Positions 31,863 to 34,174 of a stretch of DNA of 34,174 nt are shown in pieces. The stretch spans positions 1-34,174 of the forward strand of contig NZ_JRLB01000033.1 of the NCBI RefSeq assembly GCF_000764495.1, read 5' to 3'. The position numbers and the translations under genes were made by a program. The notes beneath the pieces were generated by a model, which made no database searches, was not told where the DNA came from, and saw only the letters and a list, made by a program, of their open reading frames with translations. Every line of letters starts with the position of its first letter. Positions within the stretch are counted from its first letter, which is position 1. The stretch comes from Nitrincola sp. A-D6. GTDB lineage: Bacteria > Pseudomonadota > Gammaproteobacteria > Pseudomonadales > Balneatricaceae.

Positions 31863-32618
31863 ATGAAGATTTTAGTCTCCAATGATGATGGGGTATACGC
31901 ACCTGGGCTGGCCATTCTTGCAGAAGCGCTACGTAAGGATGCTGAGGCGGTTTGCGTGGTAGCACCAGATCGAAATCGTAGCGGTGCCAGTAATTCGCTG
32001 ACATTGGATCGTCCCCTGGAAACCTACCACCACACCAGCGGATATTTCAGTATTAATGGAACGCCGACTGACTGCGTGCATTTAGGTCGCTCCGGGTTGT
32101 TTATGGATGGATTTGTTCCGGATATCGTGGTTTCTGGAATTAATGTGGGCGCTAACCTGGGTGATGATGTTCTCTATTCAGGCACGGTGGCTGCAGCAAT
32201 GGAAGGGCGTACCAGTCGTCTGCCGCCTATCGCTGTATCCATGGACAGTTTTCACCCTAAACACTTCTCCACAGCGGCTGAAATCGTTCGCAGCATTGTA
32301 GCTAAGCTGGATTCTTTAGTGATTGCCCCGCGTACGGTGCTTAATATCAATGTACCGGACTTGCCAATGGAGCAGATTCAGGGGATTCATGTCACCCGTC
32401 TGGGGCATCGCCTGGCCGCTAATCTACCGGTAGCGACAGAGGACCCGCGCGGCAAAGTGCGCTATTGGATTGCTGGTGCTGGTGACGTAGCTGACCGCGA
32501 GCCTGGTACGGATTTTTTTGCACTGGAGCAGAATTGTGTATCTGTGACGCCTCTGCAGATCGATATGACCCATTACTCTGGTATGGATAATCTGGCCAGC
32601 TGGCTTGAGGCGCTGTGA
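31863..32618 (+). CDS. surE: 5'-nucleotidase SurE
   Basis: The product has 251 residues. It is a stationary-phase nucleotidase that dephosphorylates nucleoside 5'- and 3'-monophosphates. Metal ligands Asp8 and Asp9 are in [15 protein letters not shown], the Ser site in [14 protein letters not shown], and Asn in [19 protein letters not shown]. The start ATG follows GAGAG. It ends TGATG, so its stop and the pcm ATG share a base; this is the standard surE-pcm pair. Confidence 0.97.
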   Translation: MKILVSNDDGVYAPGLAILAEALRKDAEAVCVVAPDRNRSGASNSLTLDRPLETYHHTSGYFSINGTPTDCVHLGRSGLFMDGFVPDIVVSGINVGANLGDDVLYSGTVAAAMEGRTSRLPPIAVSMDSFHPKHFSTAAEIVRSIVAKLDSLVIAPRTVLNINVPDLPMEQIQGIHVTRLGHRLAANLPVATEDPRGKVRYWIAGAGDVADREPGTDFFALEQNCVSVTPLQIDMTHYSGMDNLASWLEAL

Positions 32619-33280
32619 TGGATCTGGATCTTCAGGGTATTGGTATGACGTCGCGGCGCACCCGAGAGCGCCTGATAGCTCGCTTGCGTGAAAAGGGTAT
32701 TGCCAATATGCGTGTTCTGGATACCATTCTGGCAACACCGCGCCACCTGTTTCTTGACGAAGCTTTGTCACATAGAGCTTATGAGGACACCTCTTTACCT
32801 ATCGGTTTTAATCAGACTATTTCGCAGCCTTATACTGTGGCAAGAATGACCGAGGCTTTGTTGGCTGGAGGGCCACTGCAGTCAGTGTTAGAGGTTGGAA
32901 CCGGGTCGGGATACCAGACGGCTATTCTGGCGCAGTTGGTCGAACAGCTATATAGTGTCGAGCGCATTCGTCCCCTGCAGGAAAAAGCCCGCAGTCGTTT
33001 GCAGCGACTGAAACTTTACAATGTCATGTTGCGCCATAGCGATGGTGGTATGGGGTGGCCGGAGAACGGGCCTTTTGATGGTATTCTGGTGACCGCCGCA
33101 CCGGCTGAGGTGCCAGCGGAGTTGCTTGAGCAGTTGGCACCGGGTGGTCGCCTGGTTATTCCAGTGGGTGGTGATCTGCAGCAATTGAAACTGGTTATAC
33201 GTCATGACGATGATAACTACACGACGGAAGTGCTCGAAGGGGTCAAGTTTGTGCCTCTGCTCAGTGGGCTGGTGCGCTGA
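32618..33280 (+). CDS. pcm: Protein-L-isoaspartate O-methyltransferase
   Basis: The product has 220 residues from ATG 32618; a GTG three bases upstream would add one residue. It repairs isoaspartyl damage in ageing proteins. The PIMT start [19 protein letters not shown] is followed by [20 protein letters not shown], substrate motif [11 protein letters not shown], and the S-adenosylmethionine-binding [18 protein letters not shown]. The late [13 protein letters not shown] is typical. Confidence 0.97.
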   Translation: MDLDLQGIGMTSRRTRERLIARLREKGIANMRVLDTILATPRHLFLDEALSHRAYEDTSLPIGFNQTISQPYTVARMTEALLAGGPLQSVLEVGTGSGYQTAILAQLVEQLYSVERIRPLQEKARSRLQRLKLYNVMLRHSDGGMGWPENGPFDGILVTAAPAEVPAELLEQLAPGGRLVIPVGGDLQQLKLVIRHDDDNYTTEVLEGVKFVPLLSGLVR

Positions 33281-33297
33281 TAAGGATTGAGATATTA

Positions 33298-34174
33298 ATG
33301 CAGCGAAGCAAGAAAGATTATGTGGTTTTAGCCGGTAAAGGCATGCTGATGGGAGCGGCTGATGCTGTTCCTGGAGTTTCTGGTGGTACGGTTGCTTTTA
33401 TAACCGGTATATACGAAGAACTCATTCACAGTATTCGCCAGTGTAGTCCGGAGGCTTTGAAAATCCTGTTTACTCTGGGTCTGAAGGCATTTTGGACGCA
33501 CATTAACGGGACTTTTCTGTTGACGTTGATCAGCGGTATTGTGATCAGTCTGGTGACCTTGTCGCGAGTAGTGCTTTATTTGCTGGATCAGCATCCTGTA
33601 CTACTTTGGTCGTTCTTTTTTGGATTGATCTTAGCGTCTACCTGGAGTGTTATGCGCCACACAGGGCGTTTGAGCCTGAATGTGATGGCGGTGTTTTTAC
33701 TCGGTGCCGTTGTAGCTTTGCAGATTACATCCATGACACCCGTTGTGGCTGATCCTGGCTATTTGATGATCTTTCTATCCGGTATGATCGCTATTTGTGC
33801 GATGATTTTACCCGGTATTTCCGGTAGCTTTATTCTATTGTTACTGGGAATGTACGCCCCGGTGCTGATGGCTCTTAAAGGGTTTCAACTGGATTTTATT
33901 GGCATATTTGTACTGGGGTGCGTGACGGGTCTGCTGAGCTTTTCACATTTTCTGAGTTGGGCTTTTGCTCATCACCGAGTGCTGACTCTGTCGTTACTAG
34001 GCGGCTTTATGCTGGGCTCTCTGAATATGGTCTGGCCTTGGAAGTACACCCTGGCATACAGTATTAACAGTCAGGGAGAAGAGCTGCCACTGCAGCAGAA
34101 AAATATTTTACCAGATACTTTTTCTGCGCTGACCGGTCAGGATCCCTTGACCTTGGCAGCCATAGGTTTGATGC
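33298..34174 (+). CDS. popT: DUF368/PopT undecaprenyl-phosphate translocase, C-terminus beyond right edge
   Basis: The first 292 residues are in the window, open to the edge. The start ATG at 33298 follows AAGGA. The protein is multi-membrane. Two inverted glycine-proline motifs mark DUF368: GAADAVPGVSGGTVAFITG near residue 20 and MILPGISGSFILLLLGMY near residue 170. DUF368 proteins (PopT) flip undecaprenyl phosphate back across the inner membrane in Vibrio and Staphylococcus. That function is established for those members and inferred here. The gene follows pcm by 17 bases, in the stretch that leads to nlpD-rpoS in many gammaproteobacteria. Confidence 0.85.
   Translation, partial: MQRSKKDYVVLAGKGMLMGAADAVPGVSGGTVAFITGIYEELIHSIRQCSPEALKILFTLGLKAFWTHINGTFLLTLISGIVISLVTLSRVVLYLLDQHPVLLWSFFFGLILASTWSVMRHTGRLSLNVMAVFLLGAVVALQITSMTPVVADPGYLMIFLSGMIAICAMILPGISGSFILLLLGMYAPVLMALKGFQLDFIGIFVLGCVTGLLSFSHFLSWAFAHHRVLTLSLLGGFMLGSLNMVWPWKYTLAYSINSQGEELPLQQKNILPDTFSALTGQDPLTLAAIGLM

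Overview
The window is an almost entirely housekeeping stretch of a gammaproteobacterial chromosome. The gene order rpsB-tsf-pyrH-frr-uppS-cdsA-rseP-bamA-skp-lpxD-fabZ-lpxA-lpxB-rnhB-dnaE-accA-tilS-pyrG-eno-ftsB-truD-surE-pcm, with map-glnD divergent from rpsB, is the layout of Pseudomonas and its marine relatives. FabY (the Pseudomonas-type initiating ketosynthase), a Vibrio-like FlgP/FlgT flagellar cluster and mid-range base composition suggest a motile aquatic member of the Oceanospirillales or a close relative. The genus cannot be named from sequence alone.

Left part (1-8100). A FabY-type 3-oxoacyl-ACP synthase runs off the left edge on the minus strand. Divergent from it is a YiaD/Pal-like OmpA-domain lipoprotein on the plus strand. 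A minus-strand flagellar operon follows (flgP, an unnamed exported protein, flgT). It is headed by an excellent sigma-28 promoter with a perfect -35 octamer and an 11-base spacer. Then come glnD and map, read leftwards from a promoter facing that of rpsB.

Centre (8100-25000). A stringent-type promoter and a structured leader precede rpsB, and a rho-independent terminator lies between rpsB and tsf. Nucleotide and ribosome genes (pyrH, frr) lead into envelope biogenesis: undecaprenyl-PP synthesis, CDP-diacylglycerol, RseP, BamA, Skp, and lipid A synthesis by LpxD, LpxA and LpxB with FabZ. These are followed by rnhB and dnaE. Many junctions overlap by 4 bases, indicating a long translationally coupled operon.

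Right part (25000-34174). accA, tilS, pyrG, eno, ftsB, truD, surE and pcm are followed by a DUF368/PopT undecaprenyl-phosphate translocase cut by the right edge.

Two things stand out. First, dxr, ispD and ispF, which normally sit among exactly these genes, are all missing, and the junctions where they would be are tight. The MEP isoprenoid genes have therefore moved, or been lost in favour of another route such as mevalonate. kdsA is also absent between pyrG and eno. Second, five genes that are normally intact (tsf, pyrH, dnaE, tilS, truD) carry nine frame breaks in total. Each is repaired by adding one base, usually by lengthening a short homopolymer, so sequencing error is much more likely than gene decay. 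I found no CRISPR array, mobile element, tRNA, rRNA, phage or defence locus. The best candidate for something undescribed is the small exported protein between FlgP and FlgT.
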